DNA from: Cyclina sinensis | Taxonomy: Eukaryota > Mollusca > Bivalvia > Venerida > Veneridae | Assembly (NCBI GenBank): GCA_012932295.1 | Contig: JAAONU010000001.1 | Coordinates: forward strand, 37,665,449-37,729,448 | Direction: 5' to 3' | Length of the DNA: 64,000 bases | Shown: in pieces, positions 1 to 32,909 of the stretch | Numbering within the stretch: the first letter of the stretch is position 1 | Layout: every line of letters starts with the position of its first letter | Notes under the pieces: model-generated | Seen by the model: the letters and a program-made list of their open reading frames with translations, nothing else | The model's database searches: none | What the model was told of the DNA's origin: nothing | Program-made: the position numbers and the translations under genes

Positions 1-879
1 GTTTTTCATGTAAAGCAAACTTCATCATAAATTATTGATGACTATAAAGAACGCCTACTAACAGGAGAATATAAAGAGCAAGTTTCACACAGACCATGAC
101 AGTATGCAAGGATGCTGGATCCAAACTTTGGCATGTCACCTTGGCAAATAACTCCAGCATGTAATTCCATATTGTATGCCATAGAGCCACAGATTTCAGG
201 TTGATTTAATCAAAGGTTGTGATAAAGCAGAGCTGTGAGAATTCTATGAGATAGAGGAATAACAAGATTTAATGTAATTGGTAATTGGAGAACCTCTTGG
301 AAAGACTGGATCACTTTAAAACGACATAATGTAATAACTCTAGCATGTGGATATACTGTTTTGCTTTGGAATGCTTGTAATCTTACAGAGCTAGATTTCA
401 TACATCCATATATCCAAATTTGATCATTTATCAAACACTGTCTTTTAGACCTAAAAAAAATGGTGTGGTTAGTGTCACCGGACCCTACCTAAAAAAATAC
501 TTCTGAACCTGCTATTTTTTTAGGTTTTGACTTGTAAAAAAAAATAGAATGTTGCGTTTTGTTTTGTAAAGCCCCATACCTAGAGTACAGTATGGTACGG
601 TACTGGACGGGGTTTATCACTATGTAGAAACAAACGTGGGGCTTCCATCGTCATAAAATGTTTGAAAATAGCATGTGATCACCACCACACTTCTGAGCGG
701 CAGAAGTTCAAACTGATAACTACTGAAAATAAATAGGGGGCCTTCTAACTGTAAACATAACAAAAGAGAGCAATAGAGTTCATTTCATAACAATAGAATA
801 AGGGGCCAATGGCCCTCTATTAAACAAAAGAAAATAACAGAAGAAAAGGCCCGCTATTCAGTTTCGGCCACACGTCTGT

Positions 880-1610
880 CTGTCCGTCCGTCCGTTAGCA
901 ATTTGGTTTCTGGAGGATAACTTGAGTAACTCTTTGGCTTATAGTCTTTTAACTTCATATGATTATTGCCCACATTGATTGGATGACCCCTGTTGATTTT
1001 GGAGTCAGTAGCTTAAAGTTCAAGGTCACAGTGACCTTAACATTGAAAACCATTTCCATCATGTAACTTGACAGTCATTTGTTATTGAGACTTCAGACAT
1101 TATATCATGTTTGCACACATTGAGTGGATGACCCTATACATTTTGGAGTCAGTATGACAAAGGTCTAGGTCACAGTGACCTAAATGTTTTGAATCATTTA
1201 CACTCTGTAATTTGACAACCATTTGTCATATAGACTTCAAAATTCATATAGTGGTTGCACACATTGAGTGAATGACCTCTATAGATTTTGAGGTCAGTAG
1301 GTCAAAGGTCAATGTCACAGTGACCTAAGCACTGAAAACTATTTCCGCTGTAAAACTTTATAACCATTTGTCATACAGACTTCAAACTTCATATGATGAT
1401 TAATTACATTGAGAAAATGAACCCCCCCCCCCCCAACCTACTTGTACATCTTAGGATCAGTAGGTCAGGTGTCAAAGTCAAAATGACCTAAACACTGAAA
1501 AGCATTTCTGCTGTAAAACTTGGCAACTACTTTCCATACAGACTTCAAACTTCTTAGGATGATTGCCATCTTTGATTGCATGACCCCTATACTGTTTGGG
1601 ATAAAGATCT
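880..1610 (+). repeat. Degenerate tandem array, unit about 145 bp
   Basis: The phrase 'ggtcacagtgacct' recurs at about 1026, 1170, 1316 and, degraded, 1475. It alternates with 'catttgtcata...agacttcaaa' and 'cacattgagtggatgacc'. About five diverged units follow a TCTGTCCGTCCGTCCG run at 880-895. This looks like a dispersed marine-invertebrate repeat, not a host gene. Confidence 0.75.
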
Positions 1611-4600
1611 TTAAACACTAAAATTAAAATTATAAAATGTTAAAAATCAAAATATTATAAATCAAAAGCAAAAACTTTAAAATTTAAAGCAAATCATTTA
1701 ATTCCAAAGCCAAAGGTTTCCTCCCTTATATCACAAATGCATCATATTTAGAAAAAAACAACCTTTCAGCATATAATGCTCCACCCAGCAGTGCTCTTGT
1801 TTTTTAGGCCTTGGGAATGTTCTAACACTTTAGGTACTTTGGCATTGATAATTTCAAAATGAATTATAATTTTCAAGTCCACCTCTGTTGTCAAGTGAGC
1901 AATCCAGAAACTGTTAGTCATGAAATTGCCCAACCAACAAGTCGAGTCAAATAATGATAAGCTTTCTGAAGAAGACAAAGATCTAGTACACATCCATTTC
2001 ACAGAATGAGTTCGATAGAATATCTGGTTTACCTCACTGAAAATGTCAAACCACAGATAAGGCTAGAAGCCAAGTGGAAGACTGGTCTTTGTAGGACTGC
2101 ATGTAAATCCAGTCTTGCTTTGAACAAGTTGAAGATACCTGAAAGCAAATAAACCACAGAACAAATCATAGGGAACTTTTTAATGGTTTGTACAGGTTTC
2201 ATAATTAAGTCCTACAGGGTGTGTGTTTTTCAGAAGTCTTCATAGAAGTAATGAGCCTTTGAGATCAATTTATCAGTAACATGCTTACTGCATTAATATC
2301 TGTGTAGAGATTAATTTGTGTGCTTTTCCTGGATAATTGTATTTGTTCTGGCCACATTACTCAGCTTGATTGCTGATCGAGGAAAAAGGCTGCTAATGCA
2401 TTTGTATTTCATGTATTGATGGAAATTTGCATGTTAATCAGAATATAAATTAATTTTGTCTGGTCAAAATAAAATGATGTATTTAGAGATAATCTTTGAA
2501 ACAAACAAAATTTGTAGCTTGGAATATAGGTTATGTGGTAATGGTAGTAGAAAAATGGTTCAAATCATGAGGGGTGCGGTGCATGTTCAGGACAGACTCT
2601 TCACCAACTTAACAGTCAAACCTTTTTGGTCACATTTTATCTTTTCTCTCTAATTTATTTTTTCAGGAAGAGAAATCGTATTTTGTTTATAAATAAAATT
2701 GGGGTACCCAATACAAAAAAATACCATGTCCCTGCTGCCTGATTTTGGAATTTGAATGTTTATTAAAAGTTGAGTTTTAAATTGGTTAAAATTCAACAAG
2801 TAAGAATAACGTATCATTGAACTTAATAATGGGTGGAGAAAGACTTCTGCAATGTTATGCAGTAATGAAAGTGTTCAGTGTGTTAGTGAATAATGATATA
2901 TTGTATATTGGGGAGCATTATTTTATTAAAGCTTAATTATATTAAAGAAGGCCATTGTAGTAGTTATGTTAGGTTAACATTGTGAGACAGTTTCTGGGGA
3001 AAAAAAGAAAATTTTATACCATAGTTTTGCAAAAGCATAAAAAAAAACCAACAGAAAAGACTGCAAAGACAGCTGTGAATATAATATGCATAGTAGAGGA
3101 TTGCTCCTGTAACATTGGCTGGTAATGATTTGATGATACAAACAGAATGTAAGATCTGTCAAGGGTGTAGGCTAGAATGTTGTGCCACCTGTAGTGTGGA
3201 ATAAACATTAATGTCTGGAGAAACTAAGTGGCAGGCAAACCTGAGGAGTGCCAAACATTTGTAAGAGTAGCCAGGTTTATCAGATTGTCCTTTGCACACT
3301 GGCAAACACGTAGAACATAAATGAGTGGTGTGATTTCATATGATTCACACCATACCAAGAGCTTTAACTCTTGATACCTAATGAACTTGCCAACCATTTA
3401 CTCTGGACAGGCTTATCTGTAATTCATTTATAGGGGATCGGGTATTATTTGGGAACTTATGTGACTGAACAATAAACAGTTCTAACCATGATGGGACTTT
3501 TTAGTCACATAATTATGTAGGCTGATCATGGAGAGCATTGGTTGCAGAGGCAAAGACAGTTCAATGGTTCCAGGAGGTTAAAGATTTAGTAATGTTTTTG
3601 TCAAATTTAATCAAGTTAATGGATGTTACAACAAAACAAATTGCAATGATTGAATTTGAGCGATGGTTCAATTCTTAAGCAGCTGTTTTTATATTAGAAC
3701 ATGCCATGTCCACTTCGAATGCTTTACTCTTAAAATAAATGAAGCTGTTCTTAGGGTTTATAGACCTGTGTGCCATTAGATAGTAATTAACAAATATCTG
3801 CTTGGCAGCATAAGTGGATGCTACTTTGACCTGTAGCCACTTGGCTTATGCTAGAATGTTTATGTTGCCAAAAAACCTAATTACCAAAGAATAATTAATA
3901 GTTACCACAGCATTAGCTTTATTAAAGGACAAATGCAAGAAATAGAAAAAGGGATTGTGTCAGTGACCCCTAATATATGCTTAACATCTACCCAGATTGG
4001 ATAAATCTGGTCCAAAAAAAGGCTGTTGTTTGCATGCTGAAAATGATTATTTTATTCTGTCATCATGCCAGCCATAAATGGAACATCGGTTTAAAGGAAA
4101 TGATTATGAAGCAGCACAATTGTTCTCTGTCACTGAGAATATGTGACATTAGCACAATGTAAAACAGATCAATAGTGAGTACAGGGGAAGGCTTCTTATA
4201 TAGAAAGCTTGCAGTATCATTAGATTTCCGGAAATTATTTCCAGTGGGGAAAAACACCAATAGTATGTGGGTGTTTTCTTTAAAAAAAAAATAACATACT
4301 TGAGACATCTGTAATTAGGTTTTGGAGCAAAAAAAAAAAAACTTCATTAAGGGTTTTAGAAATGTCAAGTATTTATTCAGAAGAAGCTTTTAAAATTGGT
4401 CATTACCATTTAGATGTAGTAATAGTGCAGGTTAGATTAAGCTAATTGGATTGAAATTGCTTTTTCAATTATAGAATCTAAAAATACCAGTCTGAATTTA
4501 TACAGTGGATTTTGTTAGTCAGTGTTCAGCATATTAATGAGACTTTACATTATACATGCAGAAAGAGATCATATAAATACAAGACTGTTATTAACCTACT

Positions 4601-4859
4601 GAATTATGAGAGATTTTTAAGAAATTTGTAAGAAGAAAGTAAGATGACTATACTACAGCCTGTATTGAGCTAAACTGACCATGTTGGTCCAAAATTTGTT
4701 GTACAGTCATACGGATGAATGAATAAGTTGAGATAAAATCCAAACTGAAAACATTGAAACCAATGTACTTAAAATTTTTTATAATTTTGTTTAAATGATC
4801 AAATTAAGTCAAGCACTTCTGTCCAAAGTTTGCTTTGCATCATGGAGTGGTATGATTGG

Positions 4860-4937
4860 TAAACCTAGGCAATAGGGCAACCTTGGTAAAACTAGGCAGT
4901 AGGGCAACCTTGGTAAAACTAGGCAATAGGGCAACCT
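4860..4937 (+). repeat. 27 bp tandem repeat, about three copies
   Basis: The unit TAAAACTAGGCAATAGGGCA plus acct tgg repeats nearly perfectly about 110 bp upstream of the first recognised TMEM184 exon. Confidence 0.8.
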
Positions 4938-5003
4938 ATCAGCTGATACGACTAGAGAAAGAAGTATATCAGTTCCTTCCGATGAAATAGACCATTATTA
5001 TAA

Positions 5004-25590
<20,587 letters not shown>

Positions 25591-28500
25591 CAGGTTTTGG
25601 AACAAACATATTATTAATCTGGTTGGCAAGATTTGATATAAAAGTACAGCTGAGTTGTTAGATTACTTTTAAGGTGGCAGTGAGTGCTAATTTCATACGT
25701 ATTGAAGAAGGAAATCGTAGAAATTGTACATTATTTTATGACTGGATTTTGCTGACCTTGATGTTTCATGACATAATTTCAAGTCACAATGATTCAAGAT
25801 CTGAAGGGGACCAGAAAGATTACTGTTAATATTCCAGAAATGTCAGAGAAACATGTACATTTATACATAATGCAGGGCTGAACAGAGAGGGGAATTCTTT
25901 TCACATGTTCATATTGGTTGTTTTTTCTTGTAGTTATTTTTGGGTGAGAACTGGGTTGAGGAAAAGAGAAGGAAGTTACAAAGAAACAGTTAGCCCTAGT
26001 TATTGGTTACATAGTCATGCCTAATTTAATATTTGTACATGTGCAATTATTTTGATTTTACTGCCCTTCACTCAATGAAAGGTTGGCCTCAGTACATAAT
26101 TTTGTTACGTTCTCATTTTGATTTTGCTGCATCACCTTTTTCTCTGCCAAAAATAAAAATATATAGACTGTTGGTGGCTGTCACTTCACTGGAAAAAGAA
26201 AAAAAACTGACTTTAAGTTGGTACATTTAGACAAATATCAAGGAACTAAATTAGATAAGACTTTCTTTGCTATCAGATTTGGTTGAAAATAGTGCTTTAG
26301 TTAAAACCTTCATTAATGCAGGCTAGACTTTCAAGCAGTTCTTTTAGTGCTATATCTTAGACTTTGTTATTAGTGTAATAACAGTGTATTGAGTCCAGTT
26401 TGTTATTGTTTCTGCAATGGAGTGAGCTCTGATCATGACTGTAATATACATATTTTGTAGCATTAACTTAAACTTCTCTGTTTCCCTTACTTAGTCTAAT
26501 TGTTGAAACTTTTCAGCAGGCTGATTTACAGTTCAAGAATTAGTTTATATTTTAGAGAAAATTCTGTGTGTTTTTGAAATTACTTAATGCAGAGGTGTTT
26601 GGGTTTTAAAGAAACATTAGAGGGATGTAACAGCAGTATGTTGTTTTTAACTGTCACATTATATGCTTTTGACAGAAAATAGGCTTTGCTATGAAAAATT
26701 TTTATTTTGGAAATCGAAGCGCTACTGCTAAATCCCTATTTGAGTTAATGATAAACAGTTTTAGTGAGGCCATATAACACAGTTAATTAAATTTGGTATG
26801 CCTAATTATGCAATGGGTAATTCTCTATGGTTTTTAACACTGTGAAAATTCAGGATTCAGCCACCAGGGAATAACATCAATGGATTATGTTTGATTTGTG
26901 CTGTAAAATTTGTGAAATCAACAAAAATTATAATCATAAGGCAACATGTGCACTTGCAACAAAATATTGGTATGAATTGAAAATTGTCCTCAGCAGTTAA
27001 TTTTCTAAATTTTGATGTAACATATTTCTACATAACACAGCTCTGGTAATAACAGGGATATTTTGGCCAATTTTCATGAAAATTACTAAGCATTTATTTG
27101 TGTCTTGTACACTATTTGAATTTACCCTATTCTGCTATATTTTGATGTGTGTAAAATAAACAAGATGAAGAGGGTATCTTTGTTGAAGATCAAATGCAGT
27201 TGCTGTCAGAAAATATTTAGAAGAATATGCTGTTTTAATTGAATGTCAAATGAAGTTGCCCTATGTAGACCTTGGAACTCTTCTATACACCTCTGTTCAG
27301 TTTTTATTCAGTTTTGATAGTTATTTTTAAGCCATTTTATTTTTGACAGATTGTTTTTGTATAAAAAGTGTTTGTGATAATTTGTGCACCATTGGTTGAG
27401 CAAAGATAATTTATTGATTTTGTGTATTGTTAACCAAAGTCATTATGCCTATATATATTTTTGTGACAGCATTTTTAGACACTGTACATATCATGGTCCA
27501 TGTGTAAATTTAGTGAACAGAAATGAGGTAAAGATAATAAATGGGTTAAGACATAAGATAAATTCAGTCAGACTCATTTGTTAATATGCATTATTTCATA
27601 TTTCATTACTTGCACATTCAGTCTTTACTTGTTATACCACTAGGCAAAAATAACACAAACTCTTGTGCTTTAATACATGTTAAAATACGAACCTTTGAGA
27701 ATTGTGAAGAGACATGCATTTTTCCAAAATTGTCAAGTTATCTGTTACAGGAGAAGTCCCATATATGAAAACTGGCTGGCTTATGCATTTTTAGTGCTCT
27801 GAAAGAATATTTTTATCTTCACTTATTTGTGAACACTGTGAATGAAAGAGGACCATGTTGATATTTGTTCTAGCAAAATTATATGCATTAATTACACACA
27901 TAAAATATTTAGGTTGTAATTAAAGTGTTGGATGTTATAAAAACTTTTGTGGAGGCAATTTTAGATGAGTATTTTATACTTTTGAAAACCATAAAGCATT
28001 TTGTAAGATAAATCATGTCTGCAATTAAAGAAAAGAATGAAGTATGATCAGGGCATTGCACTAAACATTTGAGACATATTTGCTAGGGCTGAGCTCAAAA
28101 CTGCTCATTGGGAAGAGAGAAAAAATAGAAACAAGTGTTTGGGAGTTTTTCCTACTGAAGTGATTTTTTTCTATTTTTCTGGTGTATATAAGCACAGTGT
28201 ACTTACATGTATATTATGTAGATCCATCCACCGTAGTATATTGACAGATGTGTTCTCTCTTTCCTCCTCTGTTATATATTGTTGTTGATTTTCTTTCATA
28301 TACATTGTATGGAGATAATCTAGTCTTAGATGTAGTGCAGATGTTGTGTATTACCTCCCCTGGTTGTCAGTACTTTGTTAATTAAGTGGTTCTGGATAGG
28401 CACATGAATGTGAAGATTGCTTAATACAAATGAAAATATGTAACATATCTTATCTTTAAGGGTAAATTATGGAAAGACAACTTACCTGAAGGGTAGTTAT

Positions 28501-29795
28501 AGTAGTTTGTTTAAGCAGTATAAGCAATATGTTAAAATCTTCTTTTCATTAACTGAAGTGATGTCTCAAGATTGATCTAACTCCAATCTTAAGCTCATTT
28601 GAACAGGAACAATGATTTTCTGCTTTCACCAAATTAAAAAAAAAATTCATGTGCACAAGAGTATATCACTGTTGGATATATAATTGAGCACGTGTTTGCA
28701 ATTATATGACAGATGCTGTATTTGTATTCTGCAAATATTTTTTCAGTTATATTGTCTCAAACGATTTTTTATAGAAAGCTATTGTTTTAATTTTACCATT
28801 GCTTAAATATATCATATTTTGTAAAATTTCTAGAAGTATCTTTTATTATTTAGAAGTGCTGTTACAAGGCGAAAGATTTCCCACCATTTAGCTCTTTGCT
28901 TCATGTTTATAGAAAAATGTATGAAATGTCTTCAGTTTAAACATATTTTATTTCCAAGAATTTTTGACAAAAGTGTAAGTTTACATCCATTTCAACACAA
29001 ACAAGGAAAAGAATTAGGTCTAACAACATTAAATACGACCTGTCCCTATTTCTCCATATGTAATTGAAAAATTATAATGCAGATTTGGTCATTAACTTAT
29101 GAATATCTTGCTGTGCTAATAGGCTGATTTGTGTTTTGTGTTGAAAATTGATGTCTTTGGACAGATGGAAAATGATTTATTAACTATTGAACCTGTTTTG
29201 TAACATCTGGAAATGTGTTAGGAAATCATACATATAAACTTTTAAACATTTTCTTTTATATACATGTATCTGTTATATTGTTAGGAGCATACCTCTTAGA
29301 TGGATTTCTTGGCCTTTGCAATCAATTAAAGTGACAAAAAGCAGAATTTTCAGAAGTAGGGGAGTCAACTTATAAAAGTTTTGTCAAGTAAAACTGCCTC
29401 AAATATTTTCAAAATTAATTATACATTCAATATTATGCAATTGCTTAATACTGCTAAAAATACATTTGAATGAGTTGAACTGGATAACAAGGAAGAAATT
29501 AACACAAATTTAACATTCATGTCAATCTAATTTCTTGAAACATCATGTAAAAGAAATTAAACTAGATAGACACTTTATACAGATGAAACAGGTGTGTCAT
29601 AGGATAGTGTGCTATTATATGGATAGTAAGAAATGTATTGAGATTAAATGACATTCAATACTGTCGGGTTTCTGTGAACAGTGAAGTTAGTGATATCTGT
29701 GTAACATTTTTGTGTATTTTTGTTGTATGTATATACATGTGCCAATGGATCATTCTAATGTTAATTGTCAATAAAAGTTATTTCTTTTACATGCG
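25591..29795 (+). other. Probable long 3' UTR of the TMEM184 gene
   Basis: About 4.2 kb of AT-rich sequence without credible coding potential or obvious dispersed repeats. It ends near an AATAAA at 29770 with a T- and GT-rich stretch just after it, and recognisable repeats resume at about 29940. Earlier AATAAA motifs (for example near 26152 and 27155) could give shorter forms. The extent is inferred. Confidence 0.5.
29770..29775 (+). promoter_or_regulatory. Candidate poly(A) signal AATAAA
   Basis: AATAAA is followed within about 35 bases by a GT-rich run (tgcgttttgttgtctg), the usual layout of an animal cleavage site. It best fits the distal end of the TMEM184 transcript. Confidence 0.45.
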
Positions 29796-29939
29796 TTTTG
29801 TTGTCTGAAAACACTTGAAGGTCTTTGAATGGTTACAAACTTGTCAACTGGTAGTTGCTGTTTACCATGATAGATTGGATACGATACTGAGTTATGTTTT
29901 TTGTAGCTTTCTTCAAAAGTTCTTCCTTTAATTATTATG

Positions 29940-30660
29940 GCTGTTTAGCAGAATCAGGCAATAGCAAGCAATGCTCAGGGTGAGCTTTTGTGATGGGCAT
30001 GTTGTCCATTGTGCATAGTGTGGTGTGTGTCGTCAACAGTTTAAGTTGTTAACACTCTATAGACCACATTTTTTTATCTAGTTTTAATGGATCTTTCTGA
30101 GAAGGTTTGCCCTGACAACATCTCGGAAGAGTTTGAAACTGGGTCATGTAGGTCAGAGACTAGGTGAATAGGATTAATCAAAGGAAAACCTTGATAATAA
30201 AACTTTACAGGCCACATTTGAAAACAGAAGTGGGTGGGGGAGGGGTTTGTGTTGATAATTTCTAGATGGAGTTTGAATATGGGTCATCTAGGGTAAAAAA
30301 ACTAGGTCACTGGTTTAAAGCAAAGGAAAATCTTGTTAACGTTCTGGAGGCCACATTTTGAAGTCGTCATCATTATTTTCAGTCATGTTTGTGTTGATGA
30401 TTTCTAGGTTAGTTCCAAAATGAGTTACATGAGGTCAAAAACTAGGCCTTGGCTTTAACAAAAAACTTGTTAACATCTAGAAATCTCATTTTAAAGTCGG
30501 TCATCATGATTTTTGGTGAAAATGTGTGTTGGTGATGTGTAGGTCAAGTTTGAATATTGGTCATCTGGTATCAAATGGGTCTTCACAGGACAAAAACTAG
30601 GTCACTGGAATAGTACTTTGGTGAGCCATGTAGGACTGTCATGGCAATCTTGTTTCTTTC
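29940..30660 (+). repeat. Dispersed repeat with internal tandem units of about 105-120 bp
   Basis: Starts with 'gctcagggtgagcttttgtgat' and contains about four units with 'ttaac...ctagaggccacatttt', 'gagtttgaaactgggtcatgtaggtca' and 'actaggtcactgg'. It closes with 'ccatgtaggactgtcatggcaatcttgtttctt'. It lies just beyond the TMEM184 3' end. Confidence 0.7.
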
Positions 30661-32909
30661 TTTTGTCAACATTTAAACTTTGCCAAATCATCAGAAGATT
30701 TATTCAGTTAATTTATGCTGCATTCTTCAAAGTTTGAATAAAATAAGTGCTTATTTGTTTACATTTGCATTATATCAGTGTGGAATTTATGATGGTGAAT
30801 TTTAAAAGAAATTATCTTGCATTTATCTTTATTACTCGTGCAACCAAATTAGAATATGACAACCTGGGTTCTGCACAAATGCCTGCCTCTTGTAACACAA
30901 AAGGAACGTACTTAAATATCTGGAAGCTTGCTCTTGACTTACAAAGTCCATTGGATCCTCTGCACTCATATGACCTTCTCCCCTGTTAAGACCATTTTAT
31001 CTGAGAACCATTGGTGGTCTCCATAGGGGTATTCTAATGTATTAAGTCAGTTAAAAGTAATCCTGTAAATTCTGCAAAATTCATTAATCAATGAGACATA
31101 CAAAGTGTTAATCAGTAGCTTAGCTATTATGAGGCCCTGTAGGCAGGGGCCTACAAGTTGCTCAAGAAAATGACATTTTCAAAACTCCCCAAACTGCAAC
31201 AAAACCTGGAAGGGGAGGGGATTCAAGCCTTATGATAGAATCAAGCGTGTGTTTTAGCATGTGATTATTCTCTTGATGCAGATAAATATGTATGAAAATA
31301 CTTTGGAATGCACATTTTGCTTTTTTTAATCTCTGCTTGTTTCCAACTTCTTGAAGGAGGTGGGGGGGGGCTCCACCTCTTGGAACCCCTTCTGTGGGCC
31401 TACAAGTTGAAAAATGCTGGCTACAGCCCTAGCTATAACAAAACTATTTTTTTTGTATAAAATTCATCTATTGTAAAAGTATAAAAACGGAACCAGTGTA
31501 AAAAGGCTGCTTCACAGCTTATATTGCTTTTATTTGTTTTCACTTGGAAGTCGGTTAAGCCAATGTTTTGATCTATCAACACAACTTAAGTAAATTTTTA
31601 AATATTTTATTTTTATTGTGTTAGCAGTTAACAAGTATGAACAATATCAAAATTGTTAGGTTAAATAATATCTTGTGTAAAATGCCTTCTAAAGATACAA
31701 AACAAATGTCAGTAAGGAAGTTTTTTGTTGTTTTTCATTTGTGTCTTGAGTAATTTCATGGAAACTAATGTCAAAATGTTAAATAATTTAAATTTCATCT
31801 AAGTGGATGACTCTTCTTTGTCGAAAACTTTGCTTTAATAAGCAACATAGGTATGTATTGGTTAAGTGAACTAAAGTTAAAAATGCAAACTATGTAAGAT
31901 AAAAAACTTGGACTGATAATAAATGGTGTAAATTAATCAGATTCAAGAATTAAAGATACAAAATATTAGTAAAACAAAGAGTAAAACTATAGAGAAAATA
32001 GTAAAAATATCACATACTTTTATATCACAGACTTAAGATGGATAATACACCAAAATGTAAAGTGTGGAAAAAAACTGTTAAAAGACACTGAATAAGAAGT
32101 AAAAATAAAACATTTTGAGCAAATAGTGACATGCAAGATAATATTAATGAACACATTCTATACAAATGCATATCAGTACAGTGAGAGTGATGCAGTCAAC
32201 CACATCTTCAAGTGGTCCCATTTTTTTCTCTTTTTTTTTAAACAGAAGGAATACTGTTTCATTGCTTTTTTTGTATTTTGTTGCCAGACATTTTCGACTG
32301 AAAGATAGAAATTAATGTCAAAAGCATATGGTGGCTTTCCACAGCAGGCATCAAGTTTATCTGCCATCAGTATTATGTCAATATTGAAATAATGAAATTA
32401 TTTTATTTTTTCTTTAGGTAATGTTGCTCTTCTTATAGAGACACCTTATAGGTCAACCTATTGGAAGTACTAGGAATATTTCTTAATGGTGGTCATCAGA
32501 GGCGTAATTTCAAATCAATATAAGTCCAGGTCATTACAGGTTCTCAAACAGTCTTTGATTAGTTGAGGTATTTAGAAACATTCAGAACTATTCAATGTAA
32601 GTAGAAGGTTTCAAAATGATTTTGACTGGTATGTATTCTAAAGAGATTCTTGGTTAGTAGATGTCCTTAAATGATGGTGTAAATGAAAGCTCCTTGAATG
32701 CTTCTAGATCAGAAGAAACCCCTTCAATCTCTTCATTCATGACTTTTGATCAAAGTAAATGCATCACTCTTTTCTTGAAGGTTCTAATTCAGTTTTATCA
32801 GTGGCTAGTTGAAGCACTTTGCATTTTTGCAGGTCATTAGAATTACACACAACCTGTACACATCCATGTACAGCTGACCAATGAGAACAAAGTCAGTCAG
32901 TTGATATAT
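30661..32909. other. Intergenic AT-rich sequence between the TMEM184 gene and gene A
   Basis: Apart from the candidate element at 31095-31440, no gene, RNA or conserved block is recognised. The part nearest 32910 probably includes the 3' UTR of minus-strand gene A. Confidence 0.5.
31095..31440. mobile_element. Candidate small DNA element with GGCCTACAAGTTG at both ends
   Basis: 'ggggcctacaagttg' near 31146 and 'gggcctacaagttg' near 31397 are direct copies. The outer edges 'cagtagcttagctatta' and 'tggctacagccctagcta' are weakly inverted. G/C-rich runs lie between ('ggaaggggagggg', 'gtggggggggct'). Boundaries and class are uncertain. Confidence 0.35.

Noticed and set aside
880..1610. Evenly spaced repeats considered as a CRISPR-like array
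   Set aside because: Units are long and diverged throughout with no unique spacers, and the genome is clearly eukaryotic.
2456..2653. Open frame upstream of the first TMEM184 exon, considered as its missing N-terminus
   Set aside because: No hydrophobic 'FVW...CHQ'-type helix, and no donor in phase 0 at its end.
32126..32367. Overlapping short frames on both strands
   Set aside because: No similarity, no splice context, and codon content matches the AT-rich background.
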